NCBI GenBank assembly: GCA_024867545.1
Contig: JANFNE010000020.1
Span: 558,001 to 622,000 of the forward strand
DNA: 64,000 nt
Reading direction: 5' to 3'
Origin: Phytopythium helicoides
Lineage: Eukaryota; Oomycota; Peronosporomycetes; Pythiales; Pythiaceae
Positions 21,969 to 34,500 of this stretch are shown one piece after another. Positions within the stretch are counted from its first letter, which is position 1. The number at the start of each line of letters is the position of its first letter. Below the pieces are notes generated by a model that had not been told where the DNA came from, made no database searches, and saw only the letters and a list, made by a program, of their open reading frames with translations. The position numbers and the translations under genes are program-made.

Positions 21969-22571
21969 ATGGAGCGCGATGGAGGCAAGGCGCGCGCGGG
22001 CCGCGCGTGGTTCGCGAAGGACTACGAACCGCTGCGCGCAGGCAGCGTGGACGGCAGTGACGCGCAGCCGCACGACCGCGCGCTGGTGCGCGCCGAACGC
22101 GCGCGCTTTGACGCCTCGAAGGACCCGAAGATCGGCGGGGACCCGTTCGCGACGCTGTTCGTGGCGCGGTTGAGCTTCTCGACGACCGAGGAGACGCTGC
22201 GGCGCTTCTTCGAGCAGTTCGGCGGCGTCAAGAGCCTGCGGCTGGTGCGAGACGTGGTCACGCAGCGCTCCAAGGGCTACGCGTTCGTGGAGTTCGCGGA
22301 CGAGCGCGACTTCAAGCGAGCCTACCGACGCGCGCACCGCCAGACGATCGACGGTGCAGAGATCCTCGTCGACTATGAGCGCGCGCGCGTCATGAAGGGG
22401 TGGAAGCCGCGCCGCCTCGGCGGAGGGCTCGGTGGGAGGAAGGAGTCGGGCCAGCTGCGCTTCGGCGGCCGCGACCGGCCCTTTCGCCCTCCACTGCAGC
22501 AGCAGCAGCAGCAGCAGCAGCAGAGCCAGCTGCAGCACCAGCACCAGCACCGCGAGCACGAGCAGCGTTGA
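21969..22571 (+). CDS. SNRNP35: U11/U12 small nuclear ribonucleoprotein 35 kDa (SNRNP35)
   Basis: 200 aa. Component of the U11/U12 di-snRNP, which recognises minor (U12-type) introns. The N-terminal FAKDYEPLRAGSVDGSD is the family signature. A single RRM follows at about residues 55-130: RNP2 LFVARLSF and RNP1 KGYAFVEF. Immediately after comes PRRLGGGLGG-R-KESGQLRFGGRD, which is diagnostic of U11/U12-35K and separates it from U1-70K. The C-terminus is polyQ/H (CAG repeat near 22495-22525). ATG 21969 aligns best with the family; an in-frame ATG at 21924 is possible. It is divergently paired with the giant adhesin across 100 bp containing GGCCAATGAG. Confidence 0.92.
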   Translation: MERDGGKARAGRAWFAKDYEPLRAGSVDGSDAQPHDRALVRAERARFDASKDPKIGGDPFATLFVARLSFSTTEETLRRFFEQFGGVKSLRLVRDVVTQRSKGYAFVEFADERDFKRAYRRAHRQTIDGAEILVDYERARVMKGWKPRRLGGGLGGRKESGQLRFGGRDRPFRPPLQQQQQQQQQSQLQHQHQHREHEQR

Positions 22572-23730
22572 CACACCAATGCTGACACATGCTGAAGGTG
22601 AACCCAAGCTGTCAACTCGACAGTTGACAACTTGACGTGCGTGGCGCGACGAGGAGGCGCGGCAATGCCGCGCACGGCTCAGCGTTGCACCATTTGCTAA
22701 TCGACGGCCGCGTTGGATCTCGCAGAGTGGCTCACCGCTCGCGAAAGCGATCCTGGCGGGGGCGAGTGCCCGCGCTCAGGCCGCTGCCAACATGGCGTTC
22801 GTACAGTAAGGAATGTATCCGAAACCGGTGCCTGATTTATACGTCATGCCGCTTGGTGACGGAACTCTCAAGGGACCCGCGCGACTCCGTTCGAATCCGA
22901 GGCGACGCCCCATCGTCTCGCCAGTTGAGCGGCTCCTTTCGTTTTTGCACGTCCGCATGATGATAGTCGAGGGAGACAACCGCGGCGTCGTCGTGCCGAA
23001 CGTCAACAGCTTGAATCAACCGATGTATACCGGTACTGTACAGCCAGTGCCGTGTGGCCAGCACCCTTCCAGAACTGTCTGTCCAGTTTGCGTAATACCG
23101 TTTATAGTTGAGCGGTAGTATTGTAAATATAATTCCATTTTTACGTCTACTCTAGTAGATTTAGATTTTAGAGCAGCCGCTTATAGTAGATCCCTTTCGA
23201 TCGGCGCTGATTCCACCATAAACGCGTACCCTTCATCAATCAATAGTTAAGTGGACATCCTCGCTACATACCCCTAGTTTCATCGACCCTTTCGTTCCAA
23301 AAGACCTCCAATCCTTCATGCGTCCGACGCGATTGCTAACGCGGCGGCCGACCCGCCCCCGCGCCGTACACCCGCGTTGGCTTGAAACTCCGCGCCGCCT
23401 CTCTCTTTCAGAGAGTGAGTGTTGCCTCAAGAGAACAGCGGGCTCGCCCACGGAAGCCGCGCTTGCCGCGTCGGCCGGTCACTCACTCAGGTTTCCCACG
23501 CGCCGCCCGAGGGACGCGCCTCGCCTCGCTTCCGCCTCCCCCCGGGCCCGCTCTCCTCCTCCCGGTGCGCGCCTTTCTCTCTCTTTCTCTCTCTCTCTGC
23601 GCTCGACGAGCGGCGCGACTGACGCGGCTTTTCTCGGTCTCCAGGGCGGCGCTCGGCGCGACCCGCTCGGTATTTTTAACGCCGCGGTCGCTCTGCCGCG
23701 CGCGCGATCCGATCCGGCGCAGTACTCGCC
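22572..23730. other. Long upstream/leader region of the acetyltransferase gene
   Basis: No gene supported. Near 23570-23605 a CT-rich microsatellite (TTTCTCTCTCTTTCTCTCTC) lies 130 bp before the start codon and probably belongs to the 5' leader or promoter. The stretch 23090-23190 is AT-rich against its neighbours. A GTTCGAATCC near 22890 recalls a tRNA B box but no tRNA folds around it. Confidence 0.5.
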
Positions 23731-26700
23731 ATGGACTCGCAGGCGTTCATGGGCGACTTCGGCATGGGCGACAACCGCTTCATGGGCCAGTTCAACATGG
23801 CCGGCGGCGGGATGGACGTGGCCGGCGGGCTCGACTTCAGCGGCGGCATGCTCATGATGAACGACGCCATGATGCCCGCCGCCGGCGGCGCCACGCCAGG
23901 CATGATCGACTTCCCAGATGAGCTCAACTCGCCCAAGTCGGCCGCGCGCTCCAGCGCCATGAGCGCCAGCCCGGCGCTCAGCATGAGCGCGGCCATGACG
24001 TCCTCGGCCATGAGCACTTCCAGCGCAGAGGCCATCCCGTTCCCGGCCGCGCTCGCCTCCGAGCCCATGAACCCCATGGCGATGGACTCTACCGCGTCGT
24101 CCATGGGCATGACCGGCATGAACACAGCCGGCATGGGACTCGACATGGGCATGAACATGGCCGGCATGAACATGAACAACGGCATGAACATGGGCATGAG
24201 CATGGGCATGGGCAGCGGCATGAATGGCTTCGCGGCCAACAACGCCAGCAACCAGATGATGATGCAGGGATACAACATGCAGCAGGTCAACATGATGATG
24301 AACGCCGGAATGCAGACGCCGTATTACTTTAACCAGCAGCAGCAGCAGCAGCAGCAGCAACAAGCGTCGCAAAATCAAGCCATGCAGCAACAACAATACA
24401 TGCGCATGCTGCAGCAGAGACACATGGCCATGCAGCAACAGCAGCAGCAGAACGCAATGATGCAGCAGCAAAACTCCCAGAACCAAGCCATGCAGCAGCA
24501 TCAAACTGCAGGATCCGTGGGCCAGACTGGCATGGGAGCCAATGGAATGATGCAAACTCAGCAGCAGCAGCAGCCAATGCAGCAGGTGCCAGTGCCGACA
24601 ACGACGCAGCGACAGCCCAGTAATGGCGGTAATCTAGGGACCACCGCGGTCAACATGAACGGCCGACAGAGTGTTGGAGCTGCCTCAAGTGCGAATGGAC
24701 AACAGACTCGACAGCCATGGCACTCACCTGCAGACCAAGCTCTGCGCAAAGAAATGCTAAACCACATTATGCGCGTGCTCCAGAGCCAAAAGTCGAATGC
24801 TCCGTCGAATTGGATCCAGAAGCTCCCGGAAATGGCCCATCGGTTGGAAGACGAATGCTATCGCATCGCTACATCTCGCGAAGAGTACGCCAATATTGGC
24901 ACCTTGCAGTCTCGCCTCAAGAGTATTGTGCGCGCAGCTCAAACGCATCAGCGCGGTGGAGTGGCGCGTCCATCTACTGCAGCTCAAAGCACGGTGGCGA
25001 CAAGCACGTCTATGGCAACCCCGATTCCGTTTCCCGGCGCGCAGGCAGTTGCGGCTCCGCAGCCATCAGCTTCAGCAAATCCCCAGCAATCAGCAAGTGC
25101 CAACAACATGATGACTGCCATTTCCATGCCTCCAGAGCTGCAGGATACACCAGCTACTCCCCAGGTCAAGTTAGAGCAGCGGAACAGCATTTCAACACCT
25201 TCCGTCATCGACGCGCTGATGTCAGAGACATCTAATGGAGGCATGAGCACCGTCACTGTTGCGACAACGCAGCAGACAATGACTCCTTCATCTGCTAATA
25301 CGAGCGCGAGTAACACACCGAGCCCGGCCGCGTCATCTGCCGCAGCAGCAGTCGCTGCTGCGAATCGTAGCAAGTCTGCACAGATCATCTGGCAGTTCAA
25401 GGTGAAGGCACAGCAGGTTACTTCTGCCCTTGACGAGTCGCAGGCGAAGGAATATCATCACAAGCTACAGTCGATGACAAGTAGTGATATCAAGACGGGT
25501 GGGTCAAAGGAAGTGCTGCAGCGGCAGCAACAGCGATTGCTCCTCCTTCGGCATGCGATGTGGTGCAAGGCTCCTGATGGAAGTTGTGCGGCGACTAGCA
25601 GTTGCGGGGAGATGAAGCGCCTTTGGCAGCACATGGGTGCGTGCAGACACACCAATTCATGCTCCTATAGCCACTGTATCTCCTCCAAGTATGTGCTCTC
25701 GCATTTTCAGCAGTGCACGAACGCCAAGTGCCTGGTGTGTCAAGTAGTCCGATTCCCGTTCGAGGTCAAGGAGAAGAATGGTACTCTCATGCTTGATGCT
25801 GATCGCGCTCTCCAGCAAATTCATGCTGCGCAGAGGCGACAGCTTCAAGCGGCTCAAGCTCAGCAAGCTCAGCAAGTTCAACAAACCCAGCAAGCTCAGC
25901 AAGCTCAGCAGGCGCAGCAAGCTCAGCAGGCGCAGCAGGCTCAGCAGGCTCAGCAGGCTCAGCAAGCGCAGCAAGCTCAGCAAGCGCAGCAAGCTCAACA
26001 GGCACAGCAAGCTCGCAATGCTCAGCAGCAACAGCAACAGCTAATGCAACAACAACAGCAATTGCTACTCCAGCAGCAGCAGCAACAGCGACAAGCTCAG
26101 TCAGCTGGAGCCCGAGCTGCACCGCAGCCGATTCCCATGCCACCGGATTTGCAGCAGAGCAACGGAATATCTTTCCAAGGAAGTCAACAATCTGGGCACG
26201 GACCTGGTTCGACGACATCAGATGCCAACCCATCGATTGGGATGTCTGGTTCAACAACGACAGCGTCCATGGGGAAGCCGCTGCAAAATCCAGCGTCGAT
26301 GGTATCGGCTCAGCCATCAACCTCTACTTCTGTTTTGGGCAGCAACTCCAGCGGAAGTGGTGCAGGGATGAATGGTTCAGCATCAGCATCTAACGACCTC
26401 AAGAATTTTGTTGCCAACATGTCGGAGGAAGAGCGACGACAGTTGCTAATTATCCAGCAGAAACTGCGTAGCTGGAATCTTGACCAACTGAACCTTCACT
26501 GTCAAAAACTGGAAAAGTGGGCCGAGCAGATCCGTGCCCAAATTAACGCAATCATGAATGAGTGCCGCCAGCTTCTCCACCTGGCCAAATCAACCCAGGA
26601 TGCCTCCCTGAAGGCGCAGTATGAGACTCAAGTCCGTGAAAAGCGAGTAGCCCTCAAGGACTTGGATGTTAAGTTCAAGCGGTGTAATAGCCAGCGAGGC

Positions 26701-29700
26701 ATTGTGAAGCATGTCATCAACACGCGCTTGGCTTCGAACTCTGCGTCTGCTCCAACCCCAGCCCCAGCATCTTCGCCAGGAAATTCGCAGATGCAATGAA
26801 CGGGGCTATGATCGGAGCGAGTTTCCAGCCTTCACATCAACAAGGGATGCAGCAACCGATCGCTGGGAACTCGTTCAACAGCATGCAGCCCATTCCGATG
26901 CCTACCCAGCTCCAGACGCAGGTGTCGTACACGTCACCAATGCCTTCGTCAACTGGCATGATGGTCCAGCCGTCGAACTCGATGGTGAAGCCATCTCCTG
27001 ATGATCTGTTGAGCGACGATGTACCCGTTGCCGCCTGCTACAGGAGGAATGGGAGGGAAACCGTTGGAGATGCCGATGGACCTCCAGGATATTCCTTCGT
27101 CTGCTGCGCCAGCCAACAACCCAACATTGCATAATGCTGCTAACGGTGGTGTGCCTATCAAGCAAGAAGTGGCAAATGCATTCTTGAACAGTTCTTCTGC
27201 GATGTCAAATGTGACTCCGAGCACGACTACAAGCATCGACCTCTCAATGACTGCGCCTACCTCCGCACCATCAACGATGAATGACAGTGCGGCTATGGCT
27301 TCATCCATGAACAATTCGAAGTTGAATGCTATGATGATGGAGCAGCGCCGGCAAGATGCGAAGAAGGCAAGCGATTCAACTGGTGGGGCTCTGCACGGTG
27401 CAGCACCAGCAGCGTCAGCTAGCGAAGGTTCGTTGGCACTCGTTCCAACTGGGGCGACAGCGGCAGCCGCATCTGTTGCAGCAGCAGATGCAGCCGTGGC
27501 AGCGGTAGCTACCGCAGCAGCGAATACGAATCCCGAGGTGCCCACGTCGATGCTGAACGAGCTCAGTAATGAAGACCTCGAGGCACATATCAATTCCCTG
27601 ACCAAGTACTACAACGCAACAATGCCACAGGCGGCGCTGAAGAAGAAACTTGAGCCACTGCTGAAGGGTATGATGGAACACAAGTTCGGTTGGGTATTTA
27701 GCAGCCCAGTTGATCCGGTGGCGCTGGGCATCCCGAACTATTTCAAGATTATCCGGCGGCCGATGGATCTTGGGACTATCAAGAAGAAACTAGATGCAGG
27801 GCTGTACAAGCACATCGATCAGTTTGCGAGTGACGTGCGGCTGACTTTCAACAATGCGAAGACTTACAACAGTGAAGAGCAAGACGTGTATAATCTTGCC
27901 AGCGACATGCTAGCAGATTTTACTGCTGAGATGCGCAAGCTTGAAGCGGAAGTTGGCGCCGAAGAGCGCGCTGCTCGGGAAAAGGAAAGCTCTTGCCGAC
28001 TATGCGGTGTCGAACGAATGGTGTTTGAGCCCGCTGTGTTGTATTGCAACGGAGAGTGCAATAGCCGCATTCGCCGCAACTGTTATTACTTCTGCTCGGA
28101 CGACAACAAGTACCACTGCTGTCACCAATGCCATGGGGCGCTTCCTGAAATGATCAAGCAAAACGAAGGTAGAGTGTACAAGAAAAGCGAGCTGACTCGC
28201 AAGAAGAACGATGAAGTGCACGAGGAGCCATGGGTTCAGTGTGACAAATGCAACCGCTGGGTGCACCAGATCTGTGCGCTCTTCAACGGCAAAGTGGACG
28301 CTGAAAAGAAACCTCAACCGGTCAAGTCGGAGCCAGCAGCTGGAGATGACGCGAACGGTGAAACCAGTTCAGCTACTCCTACTGATTCCAAGGCGGGATC
28401 GTCGGCAAAGAAGGAGCCAGCGAGTTCGACCACTAGCTCGACGACTGTGACCACTGTGGCAAGTCCATCGTCAACTACGCTACACTCCATCACAACAAGT
28501 CCAGGGTGGGGAGTTTTTGTGTCCCGAGTGCTTACTTGACCACCGTAAACGCGAGCCAGAGAAGTACAAGATCGGTCGTCATGTATTTAGCGCGCGAGAC
28601 CTCATTCGGACAAAACTTTCGGACTATCTGGAGCGGCGCATTGTACAGTCGCTGAAGGCCGAGCGTGAAGATGAGGCGAAGTGGTCGAGACGCGACATAA
28701 AGGATGTACCCACCGCCGAGGGACTGACTGTGCGCGTTGTGTCGAACATTGAGAAGCAACTCATGGTTCGTGACAAGATGTACACACGGTACCGTACGTC
28801 GCACAAGTACACTTCGGAGCATCGGTTCAAGTCCAAGTGTATCTGCATGTTCCAGGAGATCCACGGTGTGTCGGTGCTTCTTTTTGGCATGTACGTGCAC
28901 GAGTTTGACGAGCAGGAGGCGTCGTGCAACTCGCGCCGCGTGTACATTTCGTACCTAGATTCTGTCAACTACTTCGAGCCGCCGCATTTGCGCACGAAGG
29001 TCTACCATGAGCTGCTGATTGCGTACTTTGACTACTGCAAACAGCGCGGGTTCCACACGGCGCATTTATGGGCGTGTCCTCCACTGAAAGGCGACGACTA
29101 CATTCTGTACTGCCATCCGGAAACACAGAAGACACCCAAATCAGACCGACTCCGGCAGTGGTATGTCGACATGCTGGTGAAGGCGCAGGAAGAGGGGATT
29201 GTATGGCAGATTACCAACATGTACGACGACTACTGGCGCAACGACAACACTGCGTGTGCGCTGCCGTACTTTGAAGGTGACTACTGGGTGGGTCTGGCCG
29301 AAGAGCTCATCGAGAAGATCGAGGCTGAAAAGCCAAAGAAGAGCAAGAAGGGAGCGTCATCGAAGCGCAAGGCTGGTGGCGACGCGACCAAGAAGGCGGT
29401 CAGTTCGGCGACCAAGTCTAAGAAGGCCAAGAAGCCGAAGCGGAGAAAAACTGCTCCTGGCGAGGCAGCTGGCGCGGATGGCAAGGTATCGGACGGTGAC
29501 AACGACGATGAAGCCGAGGACGTCGAGGACGCTGAGGAAGCGAGCAACGAAATCAAGCAGCCAAGCGAAAAAGCCTCTGACTGCAAAGTCGATTGATACG
29601 CCTGACAAGACGGTCACTGATCCGCTGATGAAGAAGCTTGGCGAGGTGATTGAGCCGATGAAAGACGACTTTCTTGTGGTCAAGCTCTTCCCATGCTGTC

Positions 29701-30692
29701 GCGTGTGTAACAACATGGTGATCGAAGGCGTGCAGTGGCGAGATATGAATGGAAAGACAGAAATCGGGTTGAACCCCAAGACGGTGCAAACAACTGTGTG
29801 CGACGGGTGCTACCAGCAGTTGCGCGCGATTGCAAATCCAAAGCTTCAGGAGCGGTTAGCTGCGCTGACTCGCGAAGAAATCAAGCTGCAAGCCAAGTGT
29901 ACCGACCCAGACGAGGTGGCTGATAGCGAGTTCTTTGACACGCGACAAGCTTTCCTGAGTTTGTGCCAAGGTAACCACTATCAGTTTGACGAGCTGCGGA
30001 GAGCCAAGCACTCGAGCATGATGGCATTGTACCACCTTGGGAACCCGACCCCGAACGCATATATCTACGAGTGCAACACGTGCACGCGAGATATTTTGTC
30101 GGGCAACCGTTGGCACTGCAACACGTGCCCGGACTTTGACGTTTGCGATGCGTGCTACGCACGGGAATCGCACGCGCACCCGCTTGAGATGGTGCCGACG
30201 AGCGGCGTGGCAGGTCCGAACGGCCTGTCGAATAGCGTCAAGGCAAGCATTACCGGACATATGCCGAACAATGGCCACGGCATGAGCGAGGCGCAACGGC
30301 GGCAGCGTGAGCAGCGTGCGAAGAACGTGCGGCTGCACATGCAGCTGCTGGTGCATTCAAGCTCGTGTTCGGACGGCAACTGCGGGTCGTCCAACTGCGA
30401 AAAGATGAAGGAGTTGATGCGGCACGGCGCGCAGTGCAAGCAGCGCGCGTACGGTGGCTGCACGATCTGCCGTCGTGTGTGGGCTTTGCTGCAGCTGCAC
30501 GCGCGGCAGTGCCGGCAGCACGAGTGTAAGGTGCCTCGCTGCCACGACCTGCGCGAGCACGTCCGCAAGCTGCAGCTCCAGCAGCAGCTCATGGATGACC
30601 GTCGGCGAGCCGCGGTGACGCAGAAGTACCGGCAGATGCAGACCGACCAAGCAGCGGGCGGCGCCGACGAGGACGAGCCCATGGCGGCGTAG
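23731..30692 (+). CDS. CBP/p300-type histone acetyltransferase (KAT3/KAT11 family)
   Basis: About 2,310 aa nuclear coactivator that acetylates histones. Order: Met/Gly-rich and polyQ N-terminus; KIX-like domain (HSPADQALRKEMLNHIMRVL); TAZ1 (RLLLLRHAMWCKAPDG...KCLVCQVV); long Gln-rich AQQ tract; bromodomain (FSSPVDPVALGIPNYFKIIR, PMDLGTIKKKL, FNNAKTYNSE); RING/PHD Cys-rich module (CYYFCSDDNKYHCCHQCH, EPWVQCDKCNRWVHQIC); KAT11 catalytic domain (SKCICMFQEIHGVSVLLFGM, YISYLDSVNYFEPP, HTAHLWACPPLKGDDYILY); ZZ finger (YECNTCTRDILSGNRWHCNTC); TAZ2 (SCSDGNCGSSNCEKMKEL). Frame breaks: one missing base near 26797, extra bases near 27016, 28504 and 29545. All lie between intact domains, so one gene is certain. 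The Lys/Ala/Asp-rich segment 29330-29560 is an insert in the catalytic region. Confidence 0.92.
25850..26030 (+). repeat. 9-bp minisatellite CAAGCTCAG/CAGGCGCAG encoding an AQQ tract
   Basis: About 18 imperfect copies of a 9-bp unit encode Gln-Ala-Gln repeats between TAZ1 and the bromodomain of the acetyltransferase, followed by pure Gln runs. It stays in frame throughout and is a likely site of length polymorphism. Confidence 0.9.
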
Positions 30693-30846
30693 GAGAAGTG
30701 TATTTAGTGGACCGACAGCCATAGGATGGAGGCGCGTGTAGTGGATGTGTCCGAGTCGAAAACTACAGTATATAAACGTGCTTTCGAAGCGCTCGCTGTT
30801 CACCGCGAGGATCTGTATCTGCTGTCCTGCGTATCTCTCGTCCTCT

Positions 30847-31179
30847 CTACGCCGAGCGGCGGCCGAGGCGCTTCTGGCGGCGGCGGTGGTGCGAGCACGG
30901 CCGCTTGCCGTGGTTCGCCTGCGTCATATCACAGCCAACGCCATCCCATCCGCATCAGCAACAATGAAGCCAAGCGACCTCGCAGCACAGCAGAGGAGCC
31001 TCGCACCTTCTTTGGTCTGCGCGCGTTGCGGTTGAGCAGCTCCATGGCGGGCGCGGCCTCCTCTCCGAGCGCGCGCACCCACGGCATCTGCGCGGCGCCA
31101 AAGCTGGCGAGCGGCGTCTGCGCGGCCGGCTGGGCCACTGCGCATCGCGCATTTCGCGTCAGTCAACAATAGCACAAGG

Positions 31180-31213
<34 letters not shown>

Positions 31214-31272
31214 CCGGCGGACAGCGAGAAGGCGCGCGAGGGCGCGGCGAGCGCGCGCACGACGCGCAGCAT
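30847..31272 (-). CDS. Small basic mitochondrial-type protein with RRPKKANHGKRPCS motif, three exons
   Basis: Exons 31272-31215, 31137-31007 and 30918-30847 join to 86 codons. The N-terminus MLRVVRALAAPSRAFSLSA is Arg/Ala/Ser-rich with no acidic residues, a typical mitochondrial presequence. The C-terminus is strongly basic: NRNARRPKK|ANHGKRPCSHHRRR. The exact join across intron 2 gives the compact motif RRPKKANHGKRPCS, which I recall only vaguely from small eukaryotic organelle proteins of ribosomal type. A mitoribosomal role is a guess from charge and targeting. The donor of intron 1 abuts a (GCGTCT)n repeat. It is divergent from the IQ-motif gene across 279 bp. Confidence 0.65.
31179..31213. 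repeat. Hexanucleotide (CGCAGA)n microsatellite at a splice donor
   Basis: Five to six tandem CGCAGA units. On the minus strand this reads GTGCGTCTGCGTCTGCG and begins exactly at the intron 1 donor of the small mitochondrial-type protein. Confidence 0.85.
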
Positions 31273-31551
31273 GGTCTCGGCAGGGAAGGAGGGGCTTGGC
31301 TGTGTGGTGGTGGCGGCGACGCGGCTAGGCGCACCAGCGGCTACGATAGTCGGTGGCGGCAAGTGTGCCCCATCAAATTTCACGTTTGAAGGGGGTTGGA
31401 ATATCTTGATATTTGTATGCGGACACGTCTTGATTGTGTTTTTTGGTCGAAAGGACGAGGCGACTTCAACTTCCCACTTGCTGCCGAGCCGTCATGCGCT
31501 CGCTGCTGCTGTAGGCGAGCGCTGTGGAACGAGGCGACTGGTTGCGAGAAC

Positions 31552-34500
31552 ATGGGGGACGAGCAGCCGTTCGTGCAGCTGGCGGCCGAGCTGGGCGACT
31601 GCATGGCCTTCGAGCCGCGGAGGTGGCGGCGCGTGCTCGACAAGTCGGCGCAGGTGCTTGGAGGGAGCGGCAAGGCTGGAAGGAGACGGCCGCGGTCCAG
31701 GAGCGAGGCGGACGAAGACCAGGTCAGGCTACCAAGGGTGGAGCAGTACTTGGGCCAGCCCGGAATCGTAGAAGCGATCCTGAAGGAGCAGCTGGAGGCG
31801 GGGGAAGAGACTGGTGGAAGGGATACACAGAGAACCAACCAGAGCGCTGGTCGGAGTGAACAAGGCGATGAAATGGATGCTGACAACCAAGTTTTGATGA
31901 TAGCACCACCAACTGCAGTCAAGCTGCCGGTGCTGTCCACGATCTCCGCTAGCACGCGCAAGGGAATGTCGAGATTGCCGAGTCCCACTCGAGAAGACAT
32001 CCAGCAAATCGAGATGCTGGAGCGGATTGGGGACCAAGAGCACAACATTCAGGGGATGTACCGAGCGATTAGACGTCAAAACAGGATTGAAGAGCGTGTT
32101 AACTCTGTAAAGCATACAGATCCTCGCGCACTCAATCGAGCTAGTCCACTTGGAGCTCCAAAGGGATTGCAGAATGTGGTAGGTCCTGGTCGAAGCATTC
32201 GAATACACTCGGCGAAGCGCAATCGCGCTCTACCGCAAAAAGCTTTTTCGACGTTGATATCGAGCACAACTACAGCAGAAAGTGTTACTCACAGTGTAAT
32301 AGGCTCCGAAGCTCTCGTAAAAGACTCCAGTCAAGCAGATCTCGAATTTGGTTCCTACGTACACTCTAACCAAACACATTCTGTTGGTGAAATCAAGAGC
32401 GAGGTACATGATGGTCATGCCACTAAACTACATCAGCAAGATCAATATCGGCGACTAAAGAATCAACATGAGCGCTCACTACACAGCACACATGTAGTAG
32501 AAGAGCAAGTTGAAAAAACGATCGCTGAAGTGCGCCGCTGGATCCCCCTCGATGTAATTTACAAGTTTGGGCTTGGAAAATTTGCGTCTCCCGCGCATCA
32601 ACGAGCGACAGAATTAATATTTCGCGTTGGAGTACACATGCAGCATGGACTTCTTTCAAGCGCGTTGAGTCAGTGGAAAAAGTGGCTATTTGAAACTATC
32701 AAAGAAGAGCAAAACAGCTGCTCTGTTCGGCTTCAGTGTTGGTGGCGAAGCATCTATGCTTATATCGAGCTAAAAAAAAGGCGACACATACGCCAGCATA
32801 TTCAACAGCGACAACTTCTACTACTTCAGCAGTTAGCCAGTAAGGAACATATCGCTTCTCGACGCATTACCCGTTTCTTGCGTCATTGCTGCCACCGTCG
32901 CCATCTTAAACGAATTAAACAAGAGGATAGAGCAGCCATCACAATTCAAAAGTTTTGGAAAAAGCTGTCTGAGGAATGGCTAGCACTTCGACGTGAACTG
33001 CGACGCCGACAGCGAATTCAAGCAGCAATTTGTATCCAGAGCTATACGCGGGGGATGATTGCCCGCCGGAGACGTCGATTGCTAGTCAAAATCAAACACG
33101 TTTCAGACCAGTACCTTGCTCATCGTGCAGCACAGATACAGCGGTCTATTGCAATGGACAAACTTGGGGCTGTTATCACTATTCAACGCGGGGTTCGAGA
33201 ATGGATCAATCGGCGAATCCTCGCACTTCGACGCCGCCGAGCAGTTTTCGAAAAAGAAAAACGAGTAATTGTGAAGTTGCAGTCGACCTTTCGGGCTCAC
33301 CAAGCACGCCAATTTGTGTCTAAATACCGACACTCCGTTGCGAAAGCTGTGGTATCAATTCAATGCTGGTGGCGTTGTGTTTGTGCTCGAGCTGTTTATC
33401 GTGAGAAAAGGGCTCTGCAACAACTGAAACGTCAACGCATACGCGACGCGATCAAAAACAAAAGACAGTCGGGATTCCCCAATGTTCAGGCGGTACGGCA
33501 AAAATGGACAAAACTAGCTGCTGGCATGGAGCCATCTACCACATTAAAAGATGGGTCACGCTACAGTGCAACTGAAATGCGTGCAACATCCAAGATTCAG
33601 GCATTTTGGCGAGGGTGCCAGACTAGAAAGCGTCTTCGGTATCAAAAAGCACGAGAAATGGAAATGACTCGACGAGCTCATCGAAGGCGACTTCACAAAG
33701 CGGCAACTTGTATTCAAAAACGCATTCGAGGTATACAAGGTCGTGCATTAGCCTGGTGCCTTATGGAGCATTTCTGTGCGCAGCGAATTCAGAGCTTCTG
33801 GCGTGGGCTTTTGACACGTCGTCGAATACGGGAAACTCAGTGCGCAATAAGAGCAGTTATTCGATTACAGGCGCGATGGAGAACCCGTCGAAGCAAAGAA
33901 AGGCAGCGAATTCAAACTCGAGCAGTACTGGCCATCCAACGAGTAATGAGACGTTTTCTTGGGAAGCGATGGCTGTATACGATGGTGCGAAGACGGCAGT
34001 TTCTAGGCGAAGAGCTTGAAATGGGCAAGCGGCTAATGGAATCAACGAAAGACAGAACCAAAACCGAACTACTGCTTCAAAGTTTTGTGTACAAGAAAAT
34101 GGTGGTACCGGAGGTGAAAGAGTTCACCGATGGTGTTGAAGAATTTCATGAAGAAAGTCGGAACACTACTGTCGATCGTTCACTATATCACGTTGATCTG
34201 ATTAAGCGGGCGTGGAAGCGTCGTGGATACGATGGTGTGTGGCATGAAGTGTATAGAAATGTGTCTGGAGGCAAATTGGAAATTGATAACTCGCACTTTG
34301 CGCGCTTTCTCAAGCAGCTTCCACATACATTCATCCACAAAACTCAGTTTCCTGTCCAAAAAGCCGACTTGTGCTTTGCTAAGATGAAAGAGCCGAAGGC
34401 TAAAGCAATATCGTTCTCAAGGTTTAACTCCGCGATTCTTATGATCCTACGTGAAAAGTTTGCTCCTCCCGCCGATGAGAAGCAGCAATCGAAATCAAAC

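Noticed and set aside
21612..22607. 331-codon minus-strand frame across SNRNP35
   Set aside because: The SNRNP35 RRM and tail on the plus strand are unambiguous; only the part from 21869 down, with the signal peptide, is coding on the minus strand.
22860..22920. tRNA gene suggested by GTTCGAATCC
   Set aside because: No matching A box, acceptor stem or anticodon arm could be folded around it.
23479..24555. 358-codon minus-strand frame over the acetyltransferase N-terminus
   Set aside because: Low-complexity His/Leu-rich shadow of the Met/Gly/Gln-rich coding strand.
30765..30780. TATA-like CAGTATATAAACG as a promoter
   Set aside because: It sits between two convergent 3' ends, with no start codon in a useful position.
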